Of a stretch of DNA of 64,000 nucleotides, positions 34,086 through 46,811 are shown piece by piece. Each line of letters begins with the position of its first letter. Position 1 is the stretch's first letter. The translations under genes were made by a program, and so were the position numbers. Source of the stretch: Solanum dulcamara (Eukaryota; Streptophyta; Magnoliopsida; Solanales; Solanaceae); assembly GCF_947179165.1 (NCBI RefSeq), contig NC_077239.1, positions 18,031,001 to 18,095,000 of the forward strand, read 5' to 3'. The notes beneath the pieces were generated by a model, which was not told the DNA's origin, ran no database searches, and saw only the letters and a list, made by a program, of their open reading frames with translations.

Positions 34086-35805
34086 GCTTCACTGAGTCCC
34101 TCACAAAAGGGCCGGATACAGTCTATAGGCATGCATATGAAAATATAGTGATACATTTATAACCCTGAGTCCCATAGCAGGTCGGGTACGGTATGTGAGG
34201 AAGATATACATTCCCTCATTTCACACGGTGAAGGTATAGTGATTCGTTAACTGTTACATTTGTTGCCTGTATCCCTATTTTAATTAAAATCTTATTTATG
34301 CTATGTTATGCTTTATATACTCAGTACATATATCGTACTGACCCCCTTTCTTTAGGGGGGGAGGGCTGCGTTTCATGCCTGTAGGTACAAATGTTTATTT
34401 TAAGGGATCCACCGGCATAGTATTTCCACTCAGCTATGCTAGAAGTGCTCTACTGTTTCAAAGCCTATCTTTTGACGCTGGTCATTTACCGTATATATTT
34501 ATTTATTTAGGAGAACGGCGGGGGCCTTGTCCCGCCATATTATATAGTTTATACTCTTAGAGGTCTGTAGACATGTGTATGTGGATTGTTTATAAGTTGT
34601 TCCATTTATTCCCATATGACGTGATGTAAAAGTTATTATATTGTGGCAGCCTTGTCGGCTTGCGTGGCCTTTCATGATATGCTATAAATGAAAGAGGCTA
34701 CATGTATATGTTAATTGTTATCACCCACTATGGGTTCTTATGTATAGTTTTTATAATGGATAGTTACGTATATGGGGGCCCAGGTCGGACCCCAGTCGCG
34801 GCCTATAGGGTTGGGTCATGACACATAAACTACTTTTGCTTTAATTCTTGAATTTGTGAGATTAGTGTTCATCGATTTTAGCTTTGCAATTTAATTCAAG
34901 ATTTCAAAATTCCCTACTCGTTCTTGTAAGTGCATGATTTATTTTAACCAAATTATTATGAATTGTGATCAAATAATTATGAGTAGCTAATTTCACAACT
35001 AGGGTTATAGGAACCATGAAGAATTAATGACATAGACCTAATGAATAGTAATTCTTCAATAGTGTGCATGCATGTATTATTTTTCCCGTTGCTATGATTG
35101 ATATTTAATGGACGCGAATGCTATAACTTTCCTTTTTCTTACTTGCAAGACAAAGGAGGTAACGAATGGAAAAAAGATTATACAACGGAGATTTGAGGCT
35201 ATCAACACTCATCTAATAGCTTGAACGGACCAAGGGATAGCTAATCTGGGATTATTGGTAAGGATTAGTAAACCATTCACCCATAGACAGACCACATTGC
35301 ATGGTGATAATCACTTATTTAGTGGACCAACCACTTAGGTGAAATTATCTTACCGATCTTGCATGTTACACACTAGACATGGATTACTACTATAAGATTC
35401 TACTGAGTTAAGGATTTGCGAGGACCACATATACCCTAGTTTTATCTTTTATTGAATTCAATCATATAAATCTTTCACTTTGATAATTGATACTTGCAAT
35501 CATTATAATTAATTACATTTATACAACCCCCCCTTTATGGAAATGATCCGATTAAGAGTACAAATAATAACAATTAAGCTAAGTCTAAACCTCATTCCTC
35601 GTGGGATCAACCATAACCTCTGTTAGATTCTTTATTTGAACAACAATTACTTTATACTTTTTTTAGAGGTATAATTCGGGAGAATCAAATTTTGGAATCG
35701 TTGATGGGGAATAAGGCTTTTGAATTAGATAAATTGTGTTATTTGGCTATTAGTCCTTATTTCTTTTTATGTTTCCTTTTTTTTGTTCGTTTGCAATCAG
35801 GTTGA

Positions 35806-37424
35806 TGTCATGATTCGAATTAGGGCCAAGCCGTGAAATAGAAATCGGGATGCGAGGGACCCCAATCATAAGCCATCTTAGATTACTTCTCATATATAAG
35901 GTAAAGAACATAAAAATATTAAAAGGAATTAATCAACACAAAGCGGATGGGACTGAGGGATAACAACTCAAAAGATGTCCAATTCGGACTACATCATAAA
36001 CCGTCTAAACATGCCTCTAATCTAGTCTTTGATGGGGGCTTAGTAATAGCTCCTAGCTCACCCTAACAAATGAGGAAATTTAAAACAATAGAAATATGAA
36101 TAAAAGTCACATCCTCGATAGAATGAGGACTCACTAACTCCTTCAGAATCTAGGGTAATCCCTAGCCACGAATAGGATGGTCATGAGAGTTTTTGTTCCT
36201 ACATTATGAGATAATGTAGGCAAAATATGCGTTAGTATGTTTGAGTGTACTAAGTATGTGAGGTATGCATGAACAAGTAATGGAACGTAACTCATAAATT
36301 CATCTTTAACTAATAATCATAACTTGAAAATAGGTTTATGCATGGGTATCTATAACTCAACTTAAAAGCATGCAATTCATATGAGAACATACATATAATG
36401 ATCATTAATAACATCTAAAATAAAATTAACTCAGCCTAATGCAATTTATAAAAATTAGGGTTCATAATCAATTATAATTTAAGTGAAAACTTGAGAAATA
36501 TTTGGGACTTAATGGGTGAAAAGGGACCATGAATCAATCCTCACATACCTTGCTTGAACTCACTAAGAATTGAAGAAGAAACTTGAAGAAATCTGGAAAC
36601 CCTAGCTTGAATTTGGAGAGAAACCTTGAGAGACTTTTGTTCTTTGCCTTAGATAAATTTTGGGAGAATGAATTGAATAGGAGGGGAATTTGAAGAATTG
36701 AAGATTTATAGACTTTGAACTTGGCCATAAATGTTTCTAGGTTCATTGAATCAAACTTTGGAAAAACACAATTGCCCTTCATTAAACTCTGGATTTTGAA
36801 CCTACACCCAACTACTATAGGTCGTCGAAGGGATGGAGAGTCATCTAAATGACTCATCCTGCAAGTCTGAGAGAATGTCTGAAAATCGAGTCTCTAAAGT
36901 TTGGGAATGGATCAAGTTTATGACCCGTAAACTTGGAAATAAGTCATTAGCTCGTCTTGCAGGTCCCAAAAACCTGCAAATTATAAGGTCTCTGAATTTT
37001 TTTCATGAGTCATTGTTATGACCCATAACAAATTCTATGTCCTATCATGACAAGCCATAGACTTGGCCTTGGGGAAACTTTTGAACCAGGCTTTTGAAGT
37101 CATCCTATGGAGCTTTCTACTAGTCGTTTACTAAAGAACGGACCGTAATCATGAGTTGTTAGACTTCCCTTTAAGGTTGGTCATGACTAACCACCATGAC
37201 TCCCTATACGACTTATTTCTACTAGTCGTGGGAACTTCTATGACTCGTAGAGACGGTCGCAAACTTGGGTCCAGTTCAAGATTTGAGAATTTTCTCCTTG
37301 TTTTCAACTTTCCAACTTACGGGGCCTTACAGTTGAGTTCTAATGCATGCCCAATATTTGGGTCTAGTTCAAGATTTGAGAATTTTCTCCTTGTTTCCAA
37401 CTTTCTGACTTACAGGGCCTTACA
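35806..37424 (-). repeat. Element B 3' LTR
   Basis: On the plus strand it starts TGTCATGATTCGAATTAGGG and ends CAGGGCCTTACA, 1619 bp. The 65 bp at its end (37360-37424) are duplicated 93 bp upstream (37267-37331), including the terminal GGGCCTTACA, so the true LTR terminus could be either. The complement of a polypurine tract, ATATCTCCCACTTGG, follows at 37425. Confidence 0.8.
37267..37424 (-). repeat. 65-bp direct repeat at LTR terminus of B
   Basis: Copies at 37267-37331 and 37360-37424 share AGTTCAAGATTTGAGAATTT and CTCCTTGTTT(T/C)CAACTTTC. They differ at a few bases and are separated by 28 bp. Confidence 0.9.
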
Positions 37425-37803
37425 ATATCTCCCACTTGGAAATATTCATCCTCTAATGAGATTAACTTATTATAGAAAGGACACGGAAAGAGGACTAGCA
37501 ACCCAACATGAGCATGATGATATCCTAAAATGCATGGAACATGAAAACTTCAACTTAACATAAAATCATGACTTTAAAATCAAATCTTTGATGAACATGC
37601 ATGCATATGAATCACATAGGAGGAACTAAATACGTAAGAGTTCAGTTAACTTGAATAAGAACAACTTACTATTTTAGGCTTGAGTAGAGGTACGGGTATT
37701 ATTTCATCATATCCGCCTCCGCTTCCCAGGTAGCACTTTCTACTTGTTGATTCCTCCATAATACTTTGAAAAAGACAATTTCTTTGTTTCTTAACTTCTT
37801 AAC

Positions 37804-38118
37804 TTAACGATATAAGATTTTCACCAAAATCTCTTCATAATTCAAATCCTCCTCAACACTTACATATTTCAATGGCATAATGGAGTTCAAATCACCTACG
37901 AACTTTCTCAACATAGACACATGAAATACTGGGAGAATCATAGCTAACTCAGTTGGAAAATCTAACTCATATGCCACCTTGCCAACACGTCTCAATATCT
38001 TATAAGGTCTAACATATCTAGGACTTAATTTCTCTTTCTTGCCAAAATGCATTACACCCTTCATGGGTGAAACCTTCAAATAGACCCAATCATACACCTC
38101 AAATTCAAGCTCTTTTTT
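37804..38118 (-). pseudogene. Element B integrase C-terminal segment
   Basis: The minus-strand frame contains FEVYDWVYLKVSPMKGVMHF, KLSPRYVRPYKILRRVGKVA and PVFHVSMLRKFVGD, the characteristic C-terminal region of gypsy integrases (the segment around KLSPRYVGP and FHVSML). It ends in a stop after VKILYR. Its N-terminal neighbour lies at 59941 and above, on the other side of element A. Confidence 0.88.
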
Positions 38119-40419
38119 TGTCACGACCCAAGCCTACGTCCTAGACATGACATGGCGAATGAGAAACCCAAAACTACCTCAAACAAGCCTCTTAGCATTC
38201 TTTTAGCCTTTCATATGTAATGACAATAAATAAATAAGCGGAAATCATAATAGAAAATCTTCAACTTACATATTTCCAACAATACTTCTAACTTTTAGAT
38301 TTAATAGGGCTAAGACAAGTCCCTAGCTCACCCTCAATCTTAATATAAAGAAATACCATAGTAAGTGTCTAAATATCTCAACATATCATAAGCTACAAAG
38401 ATAAAGGAGTATTATTCTCAAAACATGGGAACTCACCAAAAGTAGTCTTCAAACGAGATCTCAACTAGCCACATGGAGGAGAACGAGGAGAAGCACTGGT
38501 CCCTATATAGTGATATCATGTAGGCAAAAGAGTATGTGTTAGTACTTTGAATGTAATAAGTATGTAAGCATGCATGAACATTCAGAAACATTAAAACATT
38601 TATGTAATATGAAACATAATACAATGCATGCATAATCAATCATAAAGATATACTTTAAAACATTCATTTGAGGGAAGACGACCATAACCGACATTTAAAA
38701 TCATGCGAGCTATTACATGGAATCCAACATAACCCCCTACATTGGCCGGGGAGACTACTTGCAGGGTAGAACTCCGTCAACTTCATTCATTTCTTTAACT
38801 TTAACTTTAAGGGCTATTTGTGGATCCATTAGCCTAAGCCTACAAGGGCTTCTATGTTGGCACATAGTTAATGAGATAAGGGGTTGCTACTAGGCAATGA
38901 CCCATTCGATGCTAAATCAATCCCACGGAATAGTTTAATATTTCACAATAGTCATAGCATATAGCTTGAGAATTCAAATTATTATAATCAGTAGAATAAC
39001 TCATTAAAATATTTGGTGATTCAAATATGCAAGAATTATCCTTATAACATAAAGAATTCATCATTTATAGCATTTTATCATTCTTTTATTTTATAAGACT
39101 CCCTTTTTATCATAGATATTGCTTTTATAAATATTCATTTGTAGTCAAAACTTTTAAGTCAAACTTCATTGAAAATAAAGTAAAACTAGGTGGGTTCAAA
39201 TCACTTTAACTTGCAAACATGTATGTAAATCAATATGCATAAATACTTTAAAATCCATTGATTAGAAATCATGCTTTAACCAACCCACCATAAATTTTAA
39301 GAACCTTTAAAAAGATAAATAGATAAATTACTTGTAATCCATTAATTCCTACATATTAAATCATGTTGCATCAAAATAGACCAATAATAATTAGTTTAAC
39401 CATGATTCATTCCATTAAGAATAATTAAGAATTACCAATAAGAAAATATTACTTCAAATTAAGAGATTTAATTGAAAGTATTTTTAGACTACATGGGTGG
39501 AAGAAGCCATGGATAAACATCCACATAACTTAGAGTAAAGCTTAAAGAAAATAAACTTAATTTATCATATAATTAAAATACTTTAGAATGAGAGTGGAAA
39601 GAATACTCTAATTGAAGCCTTACATACCTGGAATCCAAAGCGTTACTTAGAATCGAAGGACTTAATGAACACTCTTGAATCCTAGCCTTTTCTCCTCACT
39701 AGAGCATTTTGTGTACTACCCGGAGTATATGAATCACTGAAATAGTATTTATACACTACAAAGAACTAAAACTATATTTTGAGAATGAGTAAAGGGGTGT
39801 ATAGAGAGAAGAGTTGCTTGAGAAAGCTTGATGAACAAAATGATGAAATAAGGTGGGTATTTATAGGTGTGAAGGAGGGACTTAACAATAATTAAAATAA
39901 TTATAAAGAAAAATATAAAAATTTAATAGAAGATTTTGATGTCAAATGGAGGACTATTGATGTCATGGATGATGTCAAGTGGATCTAGATCTTTTCATGG
40001 TTGGTGAGATGAACCTTTTTTAATAGAATATCCTTTTTCGGAGCTGTGTTTGAACAAGATAACTTCCTCATTAGGATTTGGTGTCTTATATGAATTATTT
40101 CTGTAGAAGTCTACTTTCATGTCTTTCAAGAATCAGTCAATTTGGAGCATCCTACAGTGAGATATGATTTGTCTTCTACAAACACTCTATTTCGTCACAA
40201 CACCCTGTCTTACAAAAATTAATTTATTTGACCTACTTAACCTATGAAACATAAAATATGGTCTTCACAAAAGTTGTAGGTAATGATGTTGGGGTTATTC
40301 AAAAATTTGAATCACCTAATTAGGACCTCCCTATGAAAAGTTATGACCAAAATATAGAAGCTATATCATTTTCATCGAGAATTGGAACATCATATACAAC
40401 ATTTTAAAGGGGTGTTACA
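38119..40419 (-). repeat. Element A 3' LTR
   Basis: 2301 bp. On the plus strand, TGTCACGACCCAAGCC...GGGGTGTTACA. It pairs with 57606-59940, with long colinear identity interrupted by small indels. Confidence 0.93.
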
Positions 40420-40434
40420 TTATATCCCCCTTGG
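40420..40434 (-). promoter_or_regulatory. Polypurine tract of element A
   Basis: The plus strand TTATATCCCCCTTGG adjoins the LTR, so the element strand has a purine run rich in G directly before its 3' LTR. The conserved GAATGTTCCC lead-in seen in this gypsy group lies next to it. Confidence 0.8.
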
Positions 40435-40559
40435 GAACATTCATCCTCAAATGAGGAAAGACTTAGCTTGAGTGGAGTAGAGTATAAACCAACAACCCAA
40501 CATTAATGCAATAATGTAATTTAAAACATCGTTCGAAACATATTTCATAATTTTGAAAG

Positions 40560-41111
40560 CATATGACAAGAAAAGTTGAGAATCAAGGATTTCAAGTAAT
40601 TGAGCAAGGACAACTTAATACCTTAGGTTTGGGTAGAGGAAAAAAGATGAGTGTATCGCTTAATCATATCCTCTTCCGCTTCCCATGTAGCACTTTTGAT
40701 TTGTTGATTTCTTCAAAGGACTTTAACATATGCAACTTCTTTGTTCCTCAATCTCTTAACTTGCCGGTCCAAAATTTCAACCGGAACTTCTTCATAGTTC
40801 AAGTTTTCTTGAATATTCACTACTCCCAAAGGTATAATGGAAATAGGATCACCCACATATTTTTTCAACATAGACACATGGAACACCAGATGAACCATGG
40901 CCATTTCCAATGGTAACTCCAACTCATATGCAACCTTGCCAACACGTCTCACGATTCTGTAAGGCCATATATACCTAGGGCTTAATTTCCTTTCTTACCA
41001 AACAAAACCACACCCTTCATGGGTGAGACCTTAATATAAACACAATCGTCCACGTTAAACTTAAGATCCCTTCTTCTAGTGTCGGAATAAGACTTTTGAT
41101 GACTTTGAGCC
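40560..41111 (-). pseudogene. Element A integrase C-terminus with chromodomain-like tail
   Basis: Minus-strand segments include KLSPRYIWPYRIV, RRVGKVAYELELPLEMAMVH, VFHVSMLKKYVGDPISIIPL, EVPVEILDRQVKRLRNKEVA, and past one TGA (for an expected Trp) SATWEAEEDMIKRYTHLF. The last block is the hallmark of the short chromodomain-like tail of plant chromoviruses. Frameshifts and stops occur near 40,960-41,100. The upstream half of the integrase is at 53318 and above, beyond element C. Confidence 0.88.
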
Positions 41112-44100
41112 TGTTATACCCCATACTTTTGTATCTTGAAAGACTTTTGTACCTTGAGAGGTTTTTGAGTTTCTTAAAAGGTTTTTAAGCTTCTTAAACT
41201 TCTTAAGTTTCTTGAAAGGTTCTTAAATTTCTTAGAAGTTACCATGTGAGACGGATAAGCTATAACGCTATCAAATAACTCTAAGGAAAGGAGAATGTGA
41301 TACCCTATAGTAGGGAAGATTGGAAATATGGTTATAAGAATCCGGAAGAAGTTGGAGGCCAAGTAATGAGTCGTAGGACTAGACTTGCTTACGTAAGCTA
41401 CCAACTTAAAAATCTTACATTCTTAAGCTACTTGAGTACATACCAAGCTTATGTAGTAAGGATTACATAAGTTCATAAAGTAAGACGAGATTACGAACCC
41501 ACAAGGAGGAAAAGAGAGTGACACATGGCAGCATGAGGGAGTACCATGTGGCAGTAGCTGGGAGTGCCATATAGAAGAAGCTGAAGCAAGGGGGTGAGCC
41601 CCAAAATGCCATGTGGCATCCCCTAAGTGGAGGAGGTGATGCATTGGCCCATTAAGGGCTTGACACGTGTCACTACTTAGGGGATGACACGTGTCACCCC
41701 CTAAGGTGTCATATATATATATATATATGAATTTTTATTTTTCATCCTTGTCTCATAAGTCATCTTTATCAAAAAGGTTCAATAAAAGAAGAGAAGAGAA
41801 AACTTGAAGCTAGAGAAAGAGAGCTACAGTTTTGGGGAGAAAAAAGTGAGTTCTCCAATTTCGTTCTGTGAATTAATTATATAAGGTATACCACGAGGGT
41901 ATGAAAGTGTTAGTAATGTAAATTTATGGTTTCAAGCAGTACCAAAAGGATAAAAAATAGCCACAAAGTTTGTCGCGCTAAAGGAACTTCCGAGGTGAGT
42001 TTTGGCGAGTTTCGGGCAAGGTTATGTTTTCCATTTCAAATTGGAGTTTATGATGATGTTATAAGGTATATTAAATATCTTAAATAAGGTTTGAAGTGGA
42101 AAGATTGCATAAGGATGCTTGATGTTAGACACAAACTAAATTAAAGTTGTTATAGTCAAATCGAAGTCGAGTAGTGTGTTGTGATTATGGTCTTGCAGTT
42201 ACAGATGGGTTGATTGTGTGTTGCAGGGATGGAAAGTATTCTAAAATAGGTGTGGGTACTTCTGGTTTCAGCCATACGACCCTCTATTTTGTATGGTTAA
42301 AGGTTTTATGAAATAAAGGCTAAAAACTCTATTTTGGTATCGTAGATTTGAGCTAGTTGTTTGGAGTTGTATTGAGTAATGTTGAGGTGATTTGATTGTA
42401 TATATAGCTTCTGCTTGTTGTTGGTAATATGACTGCTAAGATTAGCAGTTCGATAGGGTAAGTTATAGGGGAGATGTTGCCCGATTTTGCGATAACTTCG
42501 GAACTAGTAAGGAACTAGTCGAGGGAAATGGATAAGGGAACAATTCCTATGGATACTTGGTTGTAGAGTTGGAAGTTGGAAAGTGAAAGGCTATTAACCT
42601 TATTATTGATTTCATGTTAAATAGGTTTAATAGACGACGAGGTGAACGTGGTGAAGGGTAATCCATAAGAGGTATGTGAATCTACCTCATTTCTTTTGGC
42701 ATAAGTATCTAAAGATACCCTTCTTTCCTTTTGACGTGTCTCGACATAAGTATATGATGATATATGTATATGATGAATCCATGAGGGAAAATAGAGAGTA
42801 TATAAAGCCTATCCTTTCTCTTTTTTTTTCATGTCCTAGATGTACGTAAAAGATGATCCAATCTCAGAGGTGACTCTATTCCTAAGTGCTTCTTACTCAT
42901 CCTCTAATGTTGAAACTCTTGCAATAATTGAGCTATTGCTTCTCAAGTTTTTCTATACATTGGGAAGTAGTAAGTATGTAAAGCTAATCTTCCTTTATTC
43001 TTGGCATGATCTTTATGAAACAAATAGATGAAGTGTATACGATTCCAAGGAAGTTCCTCATTTAAAAGCCATTAGGATAGCCAACTTCTTGATTCCCAAA
43101 AGATATTTGATGATGACTTGATACGGGAATATGATTCCAAAAGTTCCATTTTGACCTAATCCATAGTAACACTCAAAAGGTACTTGATTTGACTGTTGTC
43201 TTAGTTTTTGAATGATAGCACATTTTGAGTATTCCATCGAGTCTCAATTATGATCTAAAATGCCTATGGTTACTCATTACTCTACTCGTGCATACTGTTA
43301 ATACATCTTTCACCAAGTCCCATAAAGGGTTGGGTATGACCGAGTCCCATAAAGGGCCGGGTACGATATGTGATGATATGATTATTTACCGAGTCTCATA
43401 AAGGGCTGGGTATGACCGAGTCCCATAAAGGGCCAGGTATGACCGAGTCCCATAAAGGGCCAGGTATAATATATGATTATATAAGCATTCACCGATTCCC
43501 ATAAAGAACCGGGTATGTAATCATGCACAGTTCACTGCATTATCCACCGAGTCCGTTACTAAAGGGCCAGGTACGCTATATGAGGTAATGATAATGCAAT
43601 CACATGAACAACTCACTGAGTCCCTCAATAGAGGGCCGGGTACATATATATATATATATATGTATGATGATGTGATGTGATAAGGTGGTAATGGCATCGG
43701 ACCCTTTGATGGTCCTATAATTATGATTCACCGAGTCCCTGAAAGGGCTAGCTATATTGTATAATATGAGCATACATGTTATTATTATTTGCAAGGTATA
43801 GGTACAGTGTTTTCTTACGTAACCAATTCATCCCCTGGCTCTCTTTATTTTAGATATGCTTCCAGTTATGCTTTGTATACTTAGTACATATATCATACTG
43901 ACCCCTTATTCTTCGAGGGGCTTCGTTTTATGCCCGCAAGTACAGATGTTCATTTCGGAGGTCCGCCAGCTTAGGATTTCCGCTCAGCTATATTGGAAGT
44001 GCTCCACTATTTCGGAGACTAACTTTTGGTATTGGTCCTCCTATGTGTGTATTTGTTTGTTCAGGGGTACAACGGGGCCTTGTCCCACCATATGTTATCA

Positions 44101-44320
44101 TTACTATTCTTAGAGGTCAGTGAACAGATGTATGTAAGTTGTATATGTATGCGTGTACAGTTGTCCTCATATGCTATGATAGCCTCGTCAGCTTATATGT
44201 AATCTTGCTTGTTGGTACATTATAACTCAAACTGGGGACAGGTTTACTTGTAGTTAGTAGGGGTATACGCGAGTGTCTAGTTTGGACACCCATCGCAGCC
44301 TATGGGGTTTGGTCGTAAAA
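41112..44320 (+). repeat. Element C 5' LTR
   Basis: 3209 bp, TGTTATACCCCATAC... The 3' terminus has decayed from the expected GTCGTGACA to GTCGTAAAA. It aligns throughout with 50118-53317. Confidence 0.93.
43309..43650 (+). repeat. GAGTCCCATAAAGGGCCGGGTATG minisatellite in C 5' LTR
   Basis: A 27-bp core of the form ACCGAGTCCCATAAAGGGCC followed by (G/A)GGTATG occurs in head-to-tail runs, and in other units with an AT-rich spacer of about 22 bp. It is related to the 49-bp units at 33525-34085. Counterpart: 52285-52640. Confidence 0.85.
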
Positions 44321-44324
44321 AAAG

Positions 44325-44336
44325 TAGTATCAGAGC
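44325..44336 (+). promoter_or_regulatory. Primer-binding site of element C
   Basis: TAGTATCAGAGC differs by one base from the Met-tRNA complement TGGTATCAGAGC and lies 4 bp after the LTR. Confidence 0.85.
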
Positions 44337-46811
44337 GGTCTTCCTCAGAATGTCTATAGACCGTGTCTAGTAGAGTCTTGTTTATCGATGTGTTGTGCGC
44401 TACATCTATAAATAGGAGGCTATAAGACATTTAGGATGTTACCTTTCTTTCATAGCTAAGATCGTAGGATAGATCTGAGTCATAGGAAAACTCTTTTTAT
44501 TAACCTTGGATATTAACAGAAGGATGACAACAACGAAAGGAAGTGACTGATGATATTAGAAGTCACAAGGCACGTAGGTAAGCAAAGACACGAAAGATAT
44601 CTGTTAGGTAAGGTATTGAAGTAGAACTGAAATGTAAAGTTGTAAAGTAAAGAAAGAGTAGACAAAAAAGTGTAACAAGGGAAGTTTCGGTGAACGTACG
44701 AGGTAAGTCCATTTTCATACTATTGATTGTGGGTGCCCTGTGTGGCTGCGATATGATGTGATATGATACTTATATATGTATCTTTATACATGTTGGCCTT
44801 GTGAGGCACTTTTTGTATTTTTTCCGTGCAGGTTTGAGATAGTAAGAAATACAGAGGAAACTCTGCCCAAATTTTCCTAGAAATAAAAAGAGAATGAGAT
44901 ACAGGGCTGTAGTATGTCTTGAAAGGTCATTCCCACAATAATGATGAGATTTGGATAAACCAAGAGTATGGCTAACCTCGAGAAATAAGTTAATTACTGA
45001 ATAGATGGTAATAGAAACTAGGAAGTCGATATTGATATGGTAAACCGAAGTTGGAAAAGACTTGTGACCCTAGGGAGATGATTTAGAGAAGACTGCTAGT
45101 TCTGGATATAATGATATATTAAGGCCCCGATGGAATTGATACACAGGGATAAATTATGACGAACTATAATTAAAAGGAATAACAATATGATTAAGACAAG
45201 AGTGCAAGGTAAACATAATTATAATGGATATAAAGTACTAATAGGATAGCTTGGGAGATATTAAGGGTAAGTAACCCATAGTAAGGATCGTGAAAAAGGT
45301 TAAGAAGTGTTATACTATGGGGTGGAATATGAATAGGATATGATGTGAATATAATGAGGATCGTTATGAAAATAAGTAAAGCCTAGTGAGAAAGTGGCTA
45401 GTGATAGGATGTGGTCCATGTAATAAGAAAATAAGGGTGAGTGTGAAATGGAAAAGTGGTCTAGGGAACAAATAAGAAAGAGTAACTACAAGGAGTAAGT
45501 AAGAAGAAAGCGAGATGACGGTGTAAAAATAGGTCATGACATGTGTAGCTGAAGATACGAATGCTAAAAGTGATGAAACTATGAAAGACCAAGCTGTAGA
45601 AGGATGAGCAACGAGATAGAATGGGTGTTAGGGAATGATTAGTATTATACGAATAAAGATGGATGGACATAATACGTTTTGGAAATGAGAAAAAGGATTA
45701 TGTGGAAGTAATGCATTCTGAATAATATCCCTTTTATGCGGAATAAAAGATAGACATAGATGGGATAAATGATAAGAGAAATCTATAGAAGCACCCAAGA
45801 TAGATATGATTAAATGAATGTAGATACGGAACGAAAGGGGAATATACAATATGAACTTAAAAGTGCAATACGACTACATGGTTATAAGGTAAGGCCCTGA
45901 TTGAGGCAAACTTGGTATGTTGTTGAGAAAATTAAAAGTCGGTGTTAGGCACAGTAAGGGCAAGGGGTATAATGTATAAAGGGGTGGTGCGTGCACACAA
46001 TGTTGCCCCGACAATAGTGGAATCCTTAAGAGACAAAGACGGTAAACTTAAGGAATAAATGGCGCAATATACATTCATCCCAAGAAACAAAGGATATAGG
46101 TTGGAATAAAGCTACTCCTGCAAGAGAACCTTGGACAATTATCGTGGGAATACAAGTATTGCCTAATTGAAATTGGAACGACTAAAAGTGCTAATTAACT
46201 TTTGATAAATATAAGTGGAGTGTGTCCTTGGATGAGTTGTTCCATGGGTCACATTACACAAGTACAGATTAATGGATGAGATGTTGCACTATGTATGGAA
46301 AGGTTCTCATCGCTTCATGACTTAGTCAAGGTTTCATACGTACAAAATCAAGTTATAAAGGATGAAGAAAGAGATGGACATGATATGGTACCAAGCGGAT
46401 TGAAAAAAAGGATTGGATGAGTTTAGAGATTGGATAAAGGTATAAGTACTCCCCCCTTAAGGGGGGAAGTGGGTGAGAAGAATGCAAGGGCAAGATAGAA
46501 AAAATGGATACTACAGTTTAGCGGACATGGATGTTTAAACTTTAAGAAGATACGTGCTGAAGCAAGTTAGAAGGGCTGAAAGCCAACAATAATATGATAG
46601 AAGTCAGAATGGTATTTATGGCGGTGTCAAGAAGTTTTTTGCAAAACCCTGCATGACATAACGTTAGAAGATGGGTGTGTGTAAAAAAAAAGAAAGGGTA
46701 CAATAAGAAAAGGGTATCGCAATAACTCAAGAGATCGTGTAAAGGATAATGATACCATGCAGGGTCAAAAGCCAAGATATTGGCTATAGCGTTGGCCGCA
46801 AATGATGCTGC
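44337..46811 (+). other. Noncoding interior of element C, left part
   Basis: The stretch begins with a gypsy leader (GTCTATAGACCGTGTCTAGTAGAG) and then becomes purine-rich with many stops in all frames. No gypsy protein motif is visible on either strand, and short open frames on the minus strand are low-complexity by-products. Confidence 0.7.

Larger units (their letters stand above)
31156..34823 (+). mobile_element. Solo LTR (TGTTATACCCC...GGTCATGACA) with perfect TSD
   Basis: Starts TGTTATACCCCGTG at 31156 and ends GGGTTGGGTCATGACA at 34823. Exact CATAA copies flank it (31151-31155 and 34824-34828). It is 3668 bp without internal coding or primer site. The ends and several internal blocks relate it to element C's LTRs, although it is a distinct subfamily with a longer internal minisatellite. 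Confidence 0.93.
30520..35710 (+). mobile_element. Tat/Athila-type gypsy LTR with primer site, split by a solo LTR
   Basis: The right end reads CCTCGTGGGATCAACC, then an LTR end at about 35687 and TGGAATCGTTGATGGGGA (35693-35710). This is a degraded form of the TGGCGCCGTTGCCGGGGA primer site seen in non-chromovirus gypsy elements. A TATA-like CTATAAATACA lies at about 31089. The two parts join across the 31156-34823 insertion with its exact TSD. The 5' edge of this LTR is not located, so 30520 is approximate. Element B then interrupts the internal region at 35806. Confidence 0.6.

Noticed and set aside
33525..34156. CRISPR-like array
   Set aside because: The 49-bp units are contiguous and both core and spacer are repeated. 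There are no unique spacers, and the context is a plant LTR.
37156..37563. 135-residue plus-strand frame
   Set aside because: It runs antisense across the end of B's LTR and the 65-bp duplication, and its internal repeat of residues mirrors that duplication.
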